From Hasllibacter sp963833115 (lineage in GTDB: Bacteria > Pseudomonadota > Alphaproteobacteria > Rhodobacterales > Rhodobacteraceae): DNA of 64,000 bases. Positions 9,891 to 18,706 of the stretch are shown in pieces. Below the pieces are notes generated by a model. The model was not told the origin of the DNA. It saw nothing but the letters and a program-made list of their open reading frames with translations, and ran no database searches. A program made the translations under genes and the position numbers. The stretch covers positions 2,542,001 to 2,606,000 of the forward strand of contig CAWHWS010000002.1 of assembly GCA_963833115.1 (NCBI GenBank), in the 5' to 3' direction. Within the stretch, counting starts at the first letter, position 1; every line of letters starts with the position of its first letter.

Positions 9891-10496
9891 TCAGGCGTCG
9901 CCCCCCTCCTCGATGAGGTAGGGCTGCAGCGCCATGATCTGGACCCAGAGGAACACCATCAGGGCGATCGGCAGGCCGAAGGTCTCGAACTTGACCCAGA
10001 AGTCGGTGCTCATCGTGCGCCACACGATCTCGTTGAGGATCGCCATGCCGGCGAACACCAGCGCCAGCCGGCGGGTGAGGATCATCCACCCTTCATGCTT
10101 CATGGGAAGGAACTCCTGCATCACCCACTGCAGCCACGATTTTCCCTGCAGCAGCCCGATTCCCAGGAGCCCCGCGAAGAGGGCGTAGACGATGGTCGTC
10201 TTCATCTTGAAGAACCGCTCGTCGTTGAACCACACCGTCAGCCCGCCGAAGATCACCACCATGACGGCCGTGAACACCTGCATCCGGCTCAGCCTGCCGG
10301 TCAGGACCCAGATCAGCGCGATCGAGCACAGGAGCACCGGCACGAAGGCGGCGGCGGCGACGATGAACCCGTCATATTCAGTCCCGCCAATGAGATAGGT
10401 CTCGTCCCTCATCCACAGATACGCAGCGAAGAACGCGAGCGGCGGGCCGAGCTCGAGCACCTGCCGCAGCACCGGGTTGATCTGCCGTTCCGCCAT
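9891..10496 (-). CDS. yciB: Inner membrane septation-type protein YciB (IspZ)
   Basis: Polytopic inner-membrane protein of the YciB/IspZ family, linked in other bacteria to cell envelope integrity and septation. The N-terminal INPVLRQVLELGPPLAFFAAY, the repeated GKSWLQWVM and the motif NEIVWRTMSTDFWVKFETFG (about 160-180) are characteristic. Five helices are apparent. 201 residues is usual. ATG 10496 has GGGAGG 7 nt upstream. The start lies 3 nt after the stop of the EamA transporter gene, so the two are probably co-translated, downstream of ftsY. Confidence 0.9.
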   Translation of the reverse strand: MAERQINPVLRQVLELGPPLAFFAAYLWMRDETYLIGGTEYDGFIVAAAAFVPVLLCSIALIWVLTGRLSRMQVFTAVMVVIFGGLTVWFNDERFFKMKTTIVYALFAGLLGIGLLQGKSWLQWVMQEFLPMKHEGWMILTRRLALVFAGMAILNEIVWRTMSTDFWVKFETFGLPIALMVFLWVQIMALQPYLIEEGGDA

Positions 10497-10498
10497 AC

Positions 10499-11398
10499 TC
10501 AGCCTCCCGCCTCCACGATCACGGCACCTAGCGCGATCAGGGCCATGAGCGCCAGCCGCCGCGGGCCCACCCGTTCGCCGAGCAGCGCCCAGCCGATCAG
10601 CGCCGCGAACACCACCGACGTCTCGCGCAGCACCGCCGCCTCGCCCACGTCGTCGAGCCGCGTCGCCAGCATGATCGAGCCGAACGAGCCCCACGCCACC
10701 ACCGCGCCCGTCAGGCCGAGCCGCACGGCGCCCCGGCCGGCCACGCCGCCCCGGAACCACCCCCGCGTCAGCGCCAGGAGCGGAAAGTCGAGCGAAGCCA
10801 GGAGGAAGAACCACGCCAGGAAGGTGAACGGGTCCGGCGCCGCGCGGATGCCGTAGGCGTCCCAGGTGGTGTAGAGCGCGACCGCCAGCCCCGTGAGCAC
10901 CGCGAAGCCGAGCGCGGGCACGAGCGTCCCTCGCCCCACCTCCAGCCGCCGCATGTTGTAGGCCGAGAGCCCGAACAGCCCCGCCAGCAGCACCGCGAGC
11001 CCGCCCCATTGCGCGCCCGTGAACCGCTCGCCGAAGATCACCCCCGCGCCGAGCACGGCGAAGAGCGGCCCCGTCCCGCGCACCACCGGATAGACCACCG
11101 TGTAGGCGCCCCGGTCGTAGGTCATCGCCTGCAGCACCTTGTAGGCGAAGTGGATCGCCATCGCCCCGAGGAGGAGGAGCCAGAGCCGCCCGTCCGGCCA
11201 GGGCACCACGAACAGCGCCACCGGCAGCGAGATCACGATCAGCCCCGTGTCGATCAGCGCCCGGCTCGTCCAGGGATCGAAGCGCCCCTTCTGCAGCGCG
11301 CCGAACAGGGCGTGGAGGAACGCCGCCAGAAGCGCGAGGACGAGGGCCGCGCGGTGGCCGGCCGCCGTCCCCTCGGCGGCGAGGATCCAGCCGGTCAA
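10499..11398 (-). CDS. EamA/DMT-family transporter
   Basis: Ten-helix drug/metabolite transporter superfamily protein; the substrate is unknown. The two EamA halves are visible: ALVLALLAAFLHALFGALQK at the N-terminus and TGAVVAWGSFGSIMLATRLD (about 215-235) to FAALIGWALLGERVGPRRL near the C-terminus. No ATG fits. TTG 11398 gives about 299 residues, the normal size, and starts 4 nt after the ftsY stop, suggesting coupling. A longer reading to 11503 runs into ftsY and has no membrane character. The start is therefore moderately certain. Confidence 0.75.
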   Translation of the reverse strand: MTGWILAAEGTAAGHRAALVLALLAAFLHALFGALQKGRFDPWTSRALIDTGLIVISLPVALFVVPWPDGRLWLLLLGAMAIHFAYKVLQAMTYDRGAYTVVYPVVRGTGPLFAVLGAGVIFGERFTGAQWGGLAVLLAGLFGLSAYNMRRLEVGRGTLVPALGFAVLTGLAVALYTTWDAYGIRAAPDPFTFLAWFFLLASLDFPLLALTRGWFRGGVAGRGAVRLGLTGAVVAWGSFGSIMLATRLDDVGEAAVLRETSVVFAALIGWALLGERVGPRRLALMALIALGAVIVEAGG

Positions 11399-11402
11399 GC
11401 GG

Positions 11403-12497
11403 CTACTCGGCCCCCACCAACGCGCGCGCGAACTCGTCCGGGTCGAACGGCGCGAGGTCGTCGATCTGCTCGCCCACCCCGATCGCGTGGATCGGCAGGC
11501 CAAAGCGGTCGGCCAGCGCCACCAGCACGCCCCCCCGCGCGGTCCCGTCGAGCTTGGTCATCACCAGGCCAGAGACGTCCGCGAGGCGTTGGAACTCCTC
11601 CACCTGGCGCAGCGCGTTCTGTCCGGTGGTCGCGTCCAGGACCAGGAGGGTGTTGTGCGGCGCGGACGGGTCGCGCTTGCGGATCACGCGCACGATCTTG
11701 GCCAGCTCCTCCATCAGGTCGGCGCGGTTCTGGAGCCGCCCGGCGGTGTCGATCATCAGGAGGTCCGCGCCCTCCCGCTCCGCCCGCGCCATCGCGTCGA
11801 AGGCGAGGCTCGCGGGGTCCGAGCCCTCCGGCGCGGTCATCACCGGCACGCCCGCGCGCTGCCCCCAGACCTGGAGCTGCTCGACGGCGGCGGCGCGGAA
11901 CGTGTCGCCCGCCGCGACCATGACCGACTTGCCCGCGGCGCGGAACTGGGCGGCGAGCTTGCCGATCGTCGTGGTCTTGCCGGAGCCGTTGACCCCCACG
12001 ACGAGCACCACCTGGGGGCGCTTGGCATAGAGGGGCATCGGCGTCGCGACCGGCGCCATGATGCGGCCCACCTCGTCCGCGAGGGCGGCCTTGAGCTCCC
12101 GGGCCCCGAACCGGCGGCCCATGCGACCCTCGGCGAAGGCGGCCGTGACCTTGAGCGCCGTGTCCACCCCCATGTCCGCCCCGATCAGCACCTCCTCCAG
12201 CCGCTCGAGCATCGCGTCGTCGAGCTCGCGGCGCACCTCTCCGGCGTCGCCCCGCCCCAGCAGCCGCCGCGCCAGGCCGGACCGGCGCGCCTCCTCGGCC
12301 GGCGCCGCTCGGGGCGGCGCCCGAACCGGACGCGGGGCGGCGGCGACCGGTTCGGGCGGCGGTGGAGGCGCGGCCGCGGGCGGCGCGGCGACCGGCTCGT
12401 CCGTCGTGCCGCCATCCTCCACGACGGAATCGAGGCCCTCCCCGATCTTGGAGGAGGAACGGAACATCCGGTCCTTGAGCTTGGTGAAGAAGGACAT
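11403..12497 (-). CDS. ftsY: Signal recognition particle receptor FtsY
   Basis: SRP-type GTPase that docks the SRP-ribosome complex at the inner membrane for co-translational insertion. A short acidic/Pro-Ala-rich A domain (about 1-75) precedes the N-domain helices. The G domain has P-loop GVNGSGKTTTIGKLA (168-182), DTFRAAAVEQL, DTAGR (about 249) and TKLDGTARGG (about 317). 364 residues is normal for alphaproteobacteria. It heads a minus-strand group ftsY-EamA-yciB with tight spacing. Confidence 0.96.
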   Translation of the reverse strand: MSFFTKLKDRMFRSSSKIGEGLDSVVEDGGTTDEPVAAPPAAAPPPPPEPVAAAPRPVRAPPRAAPAEEARRSGLARRLLGRGDAGEVRRELDDAMLERLEEVLIGADMGVDTALKVTAAFAEGRMGRRFGARELKAALADEVGRIMAPVATPMPLYAKRPQVVLVVGVNGSGKTTTIGKLAAQFRAAGKSVMVAAGDTFRAAAVEQLQVWGQRAGVPVMTAPEGSDPASLAFDAMARAEREGADLLMIDTAGRLQNRADLMEELAKIVRVIRKRDPSAPHNTLLVLDATTGQNALRQVEEFQRLADVSGLVMTKLDGTARGGVLVALADRFGLPIHAIGVGEQIDDLAPFDPDEFARALVGAE

Positions 12498-12579
12498 CGC
12501 CCCGCCTTTCGCGCCGTGCCGGGGCCCGGCCCCTCGTGGCGGACCTAACCCCCCGCAGGGCGCGCGGAAAGCCCGGCCG

Positions 12580-14232
12580 TCAGAACAGCGAGCCCTGCCC
12601 CGCGGGCGGCGCCTTGGCGGGCTTGGCGGGCCGGGGCCGGGCCGCCCCCTGCGGCGCCTCCTCTGGGCGGGCCGCGACCTCCCCGTCGTGGAAGCGCAGC
12701 GTGGCCAGGCCCTCCGCCGCCGCCCCGCGCGAGGACAGCACGCCGCCCCGCGCGTCGAGCGCCAGGGCGTAGCCGCGCCGCAAGGTCGCCGTATGGCCCA
12801 GCGCCTCGATCAGGTGCCAGGCGTCGCGCACGGAGTCCGCGCGGCGCGCGCCGTCGCGGGCCGCGGCGGCGGCGAGGCGGACGCGCGCCCTGTCCAACGC
12901 TTCGCGGCCGGTCCCCACCCGCCGGGCGAGCGCGCCGCGGCCGAGCCGCGCGCCGGCCCGCGTCAGCGCCTCCTGCCGGCGCCGCCCCGCGCGCCCGGCC
13001 GCCGACGGGAGGCGGGCGGCGGTCGCGGCGAGCCCGTCCCGCCGGGCGCGCGCCGCGCGCCGGAGCCCGCGCGCGAGCCCGGCGCCGAGCGCGTCCAGCC
13101 TCTGCCGCCGGGACGCGACCGCCGCGGCCAGGACCGCCGGGCGCAGGCCCCCCTCGGCGCGCGAGAGCCGTCCCCGCCCCCCTGTCGCGACCGCCCGCAG
13201 CGCGCCGGGCAGGCGCGTCGCCGCGAGATCGAGGCGCTGCCCGGGCGCCTCCAGGATCTGCGCCGGGCGCGGCAGGCCGCGCGCGAGGTCGGCGAGCCTC
13301 TGCCCGCGCCGGCGGATCGCGTCCCCCGCGCCGCGCCTGAGCCGGGCCTCCAGGGTCCCGAGGGCGGCGATCAACTCGGCGCGCACCGGCACGGCCGCCT
13401 CCGCCGCCGCCGTGGGCGTGGGCGCGCGCAGGTCGGCGGCGTGGTCGAGGAGCGTCGTGTCCGTCTCGTGCCCGACGGCCGAGATGAGCGGGATGGAGCA
13501 CGACGCGGCCGCGCGCACGACCTCCTCCTCGTTGAACCCCCACAGGTCCTCCAGGCTCCCCCCGCCCCGCGCCACGATCAACAGGTCCGGCCGCGGGATC
13601 GCGCCGCCCCTGGGCATCGCGTCGAAGCCGCGGATCGCCGCCGCAACCTCGGCCGCGCTGCCCTGTCCCTGGACCCTGACGGGCCAGACGAGCACGCGGC
13701 GGGGAAAGCGGTCGCGCAGCCGGTGCAGGATGTCGCGGATCACGGCGCCGGAGGGCGAGGTCACGACGCCGATCACCTCCGGCAGGAAGGGCAGCGGCCT
13801 CTTGCGCGCCTCGTCGAACAGGCCCTCGGCGGCGAGCGCCCGGCGCCGCGCCTCGAGCTGCGCCATCAGCGCGCCGGCCCCGGCCGGGCGGATGTCCTCG
13901 ATCACGATCTGGTACTTGGACTGGCCGGGGAAGGTCGTCAGCCGTCCGGTCGCGATCACCTCCAGCCCCTCCTCGGGCCGGGTGGTCAGGCGCCCGGCGA
14001 CGCCCTTCCAGATCACGCCCGAGATGACCGCCCGCTCGTCCTTCAGGTCGAGGTAGACGTGCCCGGAGCGCGGCATGGAGACGCGCCCGATCTCGCCGCG
14101 CACGCGCACATGGCCGAACGCGCCCTCCACCGTGCGCTTGATCGCGCCCGAGAGCTCGGCGACCGTCAGCGGGGGCGCGTTGTCCTCCGAGCCGGGGCCG
14201 GGGCCGTCATCCTCGTCGTCGAGCAGGTCCAT
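12580..14232 (-). CDS. xseA: Exodeoxyribonuclease VII large subunit
   Basis: Large subunit of the XseAB single-strand-specific DNA nuclease. The N-terminal OB-fold (about residues 22-115) contains VRVRGEIGRVSMPRSGHVYLD. The catalytic domain includes GVVTSPSGAVIRDILHRLRDRFPRR (cut here across residues 165-190) and DLLIVARGGGSLEDLWGFNE. A long Arg/Ala-rich coiled-coil region (about 290-450) follows, more degenerate in composition than in most homologues. The family-typical GYAL segment lies near the end (RRGYALALDARG). 550 residues is somewhat long. The small subunit xseB is not in the window. It is divergent from purD; the 67 nt between them must hold both promoters. Confidence 0.93.
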   Translation of the reverse strand: MDLLDDEDDGPGPGSEDNAPPLTVAELSGAIKRTVEGAFGHVRVRGEIGRVSMPRSGHVYLDLKDERAVISGVIWKGVAGRLTTRPEEGLEVIATGRLTTFPGQSKYQIVIEDIRPAGAGALMAQLEARRRALAAEGLFDEARKRPLPFLPEVIGVVTSPSGAVIRDILHRLRDRFPRRVLVWPVRVQGQGSAAEVAAAIRGFDAMPRGGAIPRPDLLIVARGGGSLEDLWGFNEEEVVRAAASCSIPLISAVGHETDTTLLDHAADLRAPTPTAAAEAAVPVRAELIAALGTLEARLRRGAGDAIRRRGQRLADLARGLPRPAQILEAPGQRLDLAATRLPGALRAVATGGRGRLSRAEGGLRPAVLAAAVASRRQRLDALGAGLARGLRRAARARRDGLAATAARLPSAAGRAGRRRQEALTRAGARLGRGALARRVGTGREALDRARVRLAAAAARDGARRADSVRDAWHLIEALGHTATLRRGYALALDARGGVLSSRGAAAEGLATLRFHDGEVAARPEEAPQGAARPRPAKPAKAPPAGQGSLF

Positions 14233-14299
14233 TGCGGCGATTGCCCCCTTCGCGGCCGCACCCTAGGCAGCGGCGGGGCGCGTGCAAGGAGGCGGCGAC

Positions 14300-15595
14300 G
14301 TGAACATCCTGATCCTCGGCGGCGGCGGCCGCGAGCATGCGCTCGCCTGGGCCTGCGCCCAGAACCCGCGATGCGGTCGGCTCGTCGTGGCGCCCGGCAA
14401 CGCGGGAACCGCCGGTATCGCCGAGAACGCGGCGCTCGACATCCTGGATGGCGACGCCGTGGCCGGGTTCTGCGACGCGCGCTCGGTCGATCTGGTGATC
14501 GTCGGGCCGGAGGGGCCGCTGGCGGCCGGCGTGGCGGACGCCCTGCGGGCGGCCGGGATCGCGGTCGTCGGCCCCTCGGCGGCGGCCGCCTGGCTCGAGG
14601 CGTCCAAGACCTTCGCCAAGGAGGTGTGCGATGCCGCCGGGGTGCCGACGGCGGCCTGGGCCGCGTTCGAGGACGAGGCGGCCGCGCTGGCGCATCTCTC
14701 CGGGGTCGGCGCGCCCGTCGTGATCAAGGCGGACGGGCTCGCGGCGGGCAAGGGCGTGACCGTCGCGGCCACCCTGGAGGAGGCGGAGGCGGCGGTGCGG
14801 GACGCCTTCGGCGGCGCGTTCGGCGCGGCCGGGGCGAGCGTCGTGATCGAGGAGGTCCTGACGGGGGAGGAGGCCTCCCTCTTCGTGCTGTGCGACGGCG
14901 AGGAGGCCCTGCCTTTCGGCACGGCCCAGGACCACAAGCGCGCCTACGACGGTGACCGGGGGCCGAACACCGGCGGCATGGGGGCCTACTCCCCGGCCCC
15001 GGTCGTCACCGCCGCGGTCCAGGACCGCGCGATGGCGCAGATCGTGCGCCCGACCCTGCGCGAGATGACGCGGCGCGGGACGCCCTATTCGGGGATCCTC
15101 TATGCCGGGCTGATGATCGAGGACGGCGCGCCGCGGCTCATCGAATGGAACTGCCGCCTCGGGGACCCCGAAGCCCAGGCCCTGGCCATGCGGCTCGGCG
15201 CGCAGATGCTGGACCTCATGCTGGCCTGCGCCGAAGGGCGGCTCGGCGCGGCCCGGGTGCGCTGGGCGGACGACCACGCCATGAGCGTCGTCCTCGCGGC
15301 GACGGGGTATCCCGGCCCCCACGCCCGAGGCGAGCGGATCGGCGGGCTGGACCGCCTGCCGGAGGACAGCGGCCGAATGACGTTCCATGCGGGCACCGCG
15401 ACCGCCGATGGCCGCACCGTCTCCGCCGGAGGGCGGGTCCTGACGCCGACGGCCCGCGGGAGCACGCTCGGGGAGGCGCGACGAAGGGCATACCGCCTCG
15501 CCGATGGGATCGACTGGCCCGGAGGTCGCCGGCGCGAGGATATCGGCTGGCGCGTCCTCGGGGCGGGGTCGCTCCCGCCGACCTCCGGCGCCTGA
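14300..15595 (+). CDS. purD: Phosphoribosylamine-glycine ligase (GARS)
   Basis: ATP-grasp ligase joining phosphoribosylamine and glycine in step two of purine synthesis. N-domain NILILGGGGREHALAW (2-17), ATP-grasp lysine motif VVIKADGLAAGKGV, and GPNTGGMGAYSP followed by LIEWNCRLGDPEAQ are diagnostic. The start chosen is GTG 14300, because AGGAGG lies 7 nt upstream; the in-frame GTG 14282 lies before that site. 431 residues is normal. Confidence 0.96.
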   Translation: MNILILGGGGREHALAWACAQNPRCGRLVVAPGNAGTAGIAENAALDILDGDAVAGFCDARSVDLVIVGPEGPLAAGVADALRAAGIAVVGPSAAAAWLEASKTFAKEVCDAAGVPTAAWAAFEDEAAALAHLSGVGAPVVIKADGLAAGKGVTVAATLEEAEAAVRDAFGGAFGAAGASVVIEEVLTGEEASLFVLCDGEEALPFGTAQDHKRAYDGDRGPNTGGMGAYSPAPVVTAAVQDRAMAQIVRPTLREMTRRGTPYSGILYAGLMIEDGAPRLIEWNCRLGDPEAQALAMRLGAQMLDLMLACAEGRLGAARVRWADDHAMSVVLAATGYPGPHARGERIGGLDRLPEDSGRMTFHAGTATADGRTVSAGGRVLTPTARGSTLGEARRRAYRLADGIDWPGGRRREDIGWRVLGAGSLPPTSGA

Positions 15596-15596
15596 C

Positions 15597-15623
15597 GGCG
15601 CCTCGGCCGTTGGGCCGGGCGCC
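15597..15623 (+). terminator. Hairpin after purD
   Basis: GGCGCC (15597-15602) and GGCGCC (15618-15623) flank an inner CGGCC/GGCCG stem, immediately after the purD stop. There is no T-run, so termination efficiency is uncertain. The rest of 15624-15786 holds no gene; it contains a light AT-richer stretch (15766-15780). Confidence 0.45.
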
Positions 15624-15786
15624 TCTTGCTGCGCAATTCGGCGCAGAGCCGCCGCATCGGGAAGGCGGACGCTTGAAGACGGGTCGACCGCCGATGCCCT
15701 ATGCCTCTGGCATGGTGAGGTGGGTCAGGATGAGGGAGCGACGCCGCTCCTCCCACCCTCATCTTGATGCAAATATCCCGGAGAGC

Positions 15787-15849
15787 GCGAGAGGCAGCGC
15801 CTCTCGCAGGGCCGGGCGAGGGCTCCGGAGGCGCCCGAGCCCGGCCCTT
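15787..15849. repeat. Double hairpin between convergent genes, shared-repeat copy 1
   Basis: A perfect 9-bp hairpin (15787-15795 with 15799-15807, loop AGC) is followed by a 42-nt inverted repeat (15808-15849). The 42-nt unit recurs in reverse orientation at 24741-24782 with only a few changes, all in the central loop. Both copies sit between the ends of convergent genes (purD/FG-GAP here). They probably serve as bidirectional terminators and belong to a dispersed repeat family. Confidence 0.7.
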
Positions 15850-15855
15850 CCCTCC

Positions 15856-16590
15856 TCAACCGGCGCAGCGCATCGCTTCGGCGAAAGCCCGCCTCGACGT
15901 GTCTCGACCGATCTCTCGCGCCGTCAGCCCCATCCCCTCGCCGACCGCCAGACGGACCGCCATCATCCGCGACCAGTCCGCCGATGCCGCGATCATCTCG
16001 GGCCCCGCCCCGCAATCCCGGATCCCGCCGGCGATGTCCCGCTCGCCGATCCGGTGGTTCGTCACCCCGTCCAGGGCCGCGATCTCGCGCAGCGTACCGG
16101 GCGCTTCGAAGCGCCAGACCCGCAGCGTCTTCGCCAGATGCGGGCGGTCGACATAGGCGATCTCCACGGTCCCGTCCCCGTCGAGATCCGCCGCGCCGAC
16201 CACCGCGAGCCACCGGAAGCGCCGGCCGATATAGGGCGTCGCCGTCAGCAGCCGGAGGGAGCCCCCGTCGAGCGTCCATACGACGACGCGGGCCCCTCGC
16301 GTCTCGTGGCTTTCCACGGTGATCACCTCCGGCGCCCCGTCGCCGTCGACATCCGCCAGGCGCGGCGCCGTATCCTCGAAGACGCTCCCCACCTCCCAGG
16401 ACAGCTTTCGCACCGTGCCCGAGGTCGACGTGACCTCGAGGCCGGCATGCTCGATGTCGTCGCCGAGCACGCCGTGGGGGTAGCGATCGGTCGGGCCGGT
16501 GTAGCGGGCGGAGGCGATGCGCTCGGCCGCGGCGGGAGCGGCGAGGAGGACCGCGAGCGCCGCCGCCGCGAGGAGGCGAGGTCCGGTCAA
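15856..16590 (-). CDS. Exported FG-GAP/VCBS repeat protein
   Basis: Predicted periplasmic or surface protein of unknown role with beta-propeller-type repeats. TTG 16590 overlaps the ferredoxin stop (TTGA), so translation is probably coupled; the reading upstream of it lies inside ferredoxin. The signal peptide is residues 1-23 (LLAAAALAVLLAAPAAA). Calcium-loop repeats DVDGDGAPEVI (about 78) and DLDGDGTVEIAYVD (about 137) are the FG-GAP hallmark. C-terminal Cys residues (RDCGAG, MRCAG) could form a disulfide. 244 residues. It is paired with a ferredoxin gene, but nothing shows they act together. Confidence 0.75.
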   Translation of the reverse strand: MTGPRLLAAAALAVLLAAPAAAERIASARYTGPTDRYPHGVLGDDIEHAGLEVTSTSGTVRKLSWEVGSVFEDTAPRLADVDGDGAPEVITVESHETRGARVVVWTLDGGSLRLLTATPYIGRRFRWLAVVGAADLDGDGTVEIAYVDRPHLAKTLRVWRFEAPGTLREIAALDGVTNHRIGERDIAGGIRDCGAGPEMIAASADWSRMMAVRLAVGEGMGLTAREIGRDTSRRAFAEAMRCAG

Positions 16591-16910
16591 ATCTGCTTTT
16601 CGGGCATCCGCACCTTCAGCCCGTCGAGGGCGTCGGTCACCTTCAACTGGCAGGTGAGGCGGGAGGTGGCGGGGTCCGGCTGATAGGCGAAGTCCAGCAT
16701 GTCCTCCTCCATGTCGTCCTTGGGGGGCAGCCTCGCAGTCCAGGCGGCATCCACGTAGACATGGCAGGTCGAGCAGGCGCAAGCGCCGCCGCAATCGGCC
16801 TCGATCCCCGGGATGCCGTTGTCGCGGGCACCTTCCATGACGGTGAGGCCGTTCGCGACGTCGACGACGTGCTCGGTCCCGCCATGCTCGACATAGGTGA
16901 TCTTGGGCAT
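16587..16910 (-). CDS. 2Fe-2S ferredoxin (adrenodoxin type)
   Basis: Small electron carrier. The cysteine pattern CGGACACSTC (C-x5-C-x2-C, about residues 40-49) and a fourth Cys in RLTCQL (about 86) bind a vertebrate/ISC-type 2Fe-2S cluster. The start ATG 16910 (MPKITYVEHGG) is preceded by AGGAGAG; upstream in-frame codons are not family-like. 107 residues is usual. Such ferredoxins serve cytochrome P450 or Fe-S assembly; no partner enzyme lies nearby. The TTG of the downstream gene overlaps its TGA. Confidence 0.92.
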   Translation of the reverse strand: MPKITYVEHGGTEHVVDVANGLTVMEGARDNGIPGIEADCGGACACSTCHVYVDAAWTARLPPKDDMEEDMLDFAYQPDPATSRLTCQLKVTDALDGLKVRMPEKQI

Positions 16911-17039
16911 CTGTGCGCTCTCCTGGCCGCGTGCGTCGGTGGGCAGATAGCGGGGCCGGCCCGGCAAGGCCAGCCGGGCGGCGGACATGCGAAGGGCGCC
17001 CGAAGGCGCCCCCCGTCAGGATCGGCGATGGCCCGCGAC

Positions 17040-18530
17040 CTAACCGTCGTCGCCCAGCGCGACCGCGACGAAACGGGGCTCGCCGCTGCGGCGGATCAGC
17101 AGCAGGATCGAGCGGCGCCCGGCCTCGCGCGCCTCCTCGACGCGCGCCTCCAGGTCGCCCAGCTCCTCGATCTTCATCTGGCCGGCCTCGGTGATCACGT
17201 CGCCCTGACGCAGGCCCTTCTCGTAGGCCTCGCTGTCCTCGGCGACGACCGCGACCGCGATGCCCTCCTCGGAGCCGAGCTCCTCACGCAGCTCGTCCGT
17301 CAGGGGCGTGACGGTCATCCCGAGGATGTCGAGCGAGCTCGGCTCGGCGTCGTCCTCCGCCTCCGCGGAGGCCGGCACGGCCTCGGCCTCCTCGCGGCGC
17401 GCCAGGGTGACGCGCAGCGTCTCGCGCTCGCCGGCGCGCAGGACGACGACGCGCACGGTCTCGCCCACCCCGGTGCTGCCGACGACGCGCACGAGCTCGC
17501 GCGTGTTCTCCACGTCCGTGCCGTCGAAGGACAGGATGATGTCGCCGGATTCCATGCCCGCTTCGGCGGCCGGGCCCTCGGGCACGTCCGTCACGAGGGC
17601 GCCAGCCGCCGTCTCCAGGCCGTCGATGGCGCCGACCATGTCGGGGTCGACGTCCTGGATGCGCACGCCGAGCCAGCCGCGGCGGGTCTCGCCGAACTCC
17701 CGGAGCTGGTCGACGACGTTCGTCACGACGCTGGCCGACATCGCGAAGCCGATGCCGATCGAGCCGCCATTGGGCGACAGGATCGCGGTGTTCACGCCGA
17801 TCACCTCGCCCTGGAGGTTGAAGAGCGGACCACCCGAGTTGCCGCGGTTGATGGCCGCGTCGGTCTGGATGTAGTCGTCATAGGTGCCGCGCAGCGCCCG
17901 CGCCTTGGCCGAGACGATCCCGGCCGAGACCGAGAACCCCTGCCCCAGCGGGTTGCCCATCGCCATGACCCAGTCGCCCACGCGGCTGGCGTCCGAGGAG
18001 CCGAAGCTCACGAACTGGAGCGGCGTCGTCGGCTCGACCTTCAGGAGCGCGATGTCGGTGTTGGGATCGGTTCCGATCACCTCCGCGGCGAGCTCGAAGC
18101 CCTCGTAGAACTCGATGGTGATCTCGTCCGCGCCCTCGATCACGTGGTTGTTCGTGACGATGTAGCCGTCCTCCGAGATGACGAAGCCGGAGCCCAGGGC
18201 GTTGCCGCGCCGGGGCCGCTGGCCGTCCTGCCGATCCTGGAAGTCGCGGAAGAAGTCCTCGAAGGGCGAGCCCTCCGGCATCGCCGGGCCGTCGTCGCCC
18301 GAGCGGGCCACGGTGGTGGCCGTGGTGATGTTCACGACCGAGGGGCTGACCTGCTCGGCGAGCTCGGCGAAGCTGCGCGGGCGGGACTGGCCGGCCTGCT
18401 CGGTCAGGTTCTGGTCGTCGGCGGCGGCGGTCTGCGCGAAGGCCGGGACGGCGGGCGCGGCGGCGAGGCCGGCGCCCATCGCGATGGCCAGCGCGATCAT
18501 GCGGGGCGTGCGGATGAGGGTCGTGGTCAC
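17040..18530 (-). CDS. degP: Periplasmic serine endoprotease DegP/HtrA (Do family)
   Basis: Periplasmic protease-chaperone that removes misfolded envelope proteins. Signal peptide about 1-32 (ends AVPAFAQ). The trypsin-like triad is His129 (TNNHVIEGA), Asp159 (NTDIALLK) and Ser232 (GNSGGPLFN). Two PDZ domains follow: the first from about residue 280 (RRGWLGVRIQ), the second from about 390. 496 residues is normal. It follows hflK-hflC on the same strand, a recurrent alphaproteobacterial arrangement of membrane and periplasm quality control. A 176-nt gap after hflC may hold its own promoter. Confidence 0.95.
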   Translation of the reverse strand: MTTTLIRTPRMIALAIAMGAGLAAAPAVPAFAQTAAADDQNLTEQAGQSRPRSFAELAEQVSPSVVNITTATTVARSGDDGPAMPEGSPFEDFFRDFQDRQDGQRPRRGNALGSGFVISEDGYIVTNNHVIEGADEITIEFYEGFELAAEVIGTDPNTDIALLKVEPTTPLQFVSFGSSDASRVGDWVMAMGNPLGQGFSVSAGIVSAKARALRGTYDDYIQTDAAINRGNSGGPLFNLQGEVIGVNTAILSPNGGSIGIGFAMSASVVTNVVDQLREFGETRRGWLGVRIQDVDPDMVGAIDGLETAAGALVTDVPEGPAAEAGMESGDIILSFDGTDVENTRELVRVVGSTGVGETVRVVVLRAGERETLRVTLARREEAEAVPASAEAEDDAEPSSLDILGMTVTPLTDELREELGSEEGIAVAVVAEDSEAYEKGLRQGDVITEAGQMKIEELGDLEARVEEAREAGRRSILLLIRRSGEPRFVAVALGDDG

Positions 18531-18706
18531 GGCTCGGTATCCTCCGGATGATGACGGGGCGGTGTGGGAAAGGGCCTTGGCCCGGGTCGACGATACTTCG
18601 TCGGCGGCGCGCCGCGATGCAACGGCGAGACGCCTCGCGAGGCCTCACCCATGCGTGACGAGGCCGAAACGTTCGGCGCCGCGCCCGAAGGGGCGGCGCC
18701 GACGGG

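Noticed and set aside
14282..14299. Earlier GTG start of purD
   Set aside because: The AGGAGG ribosome site lies inside this stretch, so initiation must be at GTG 14300.
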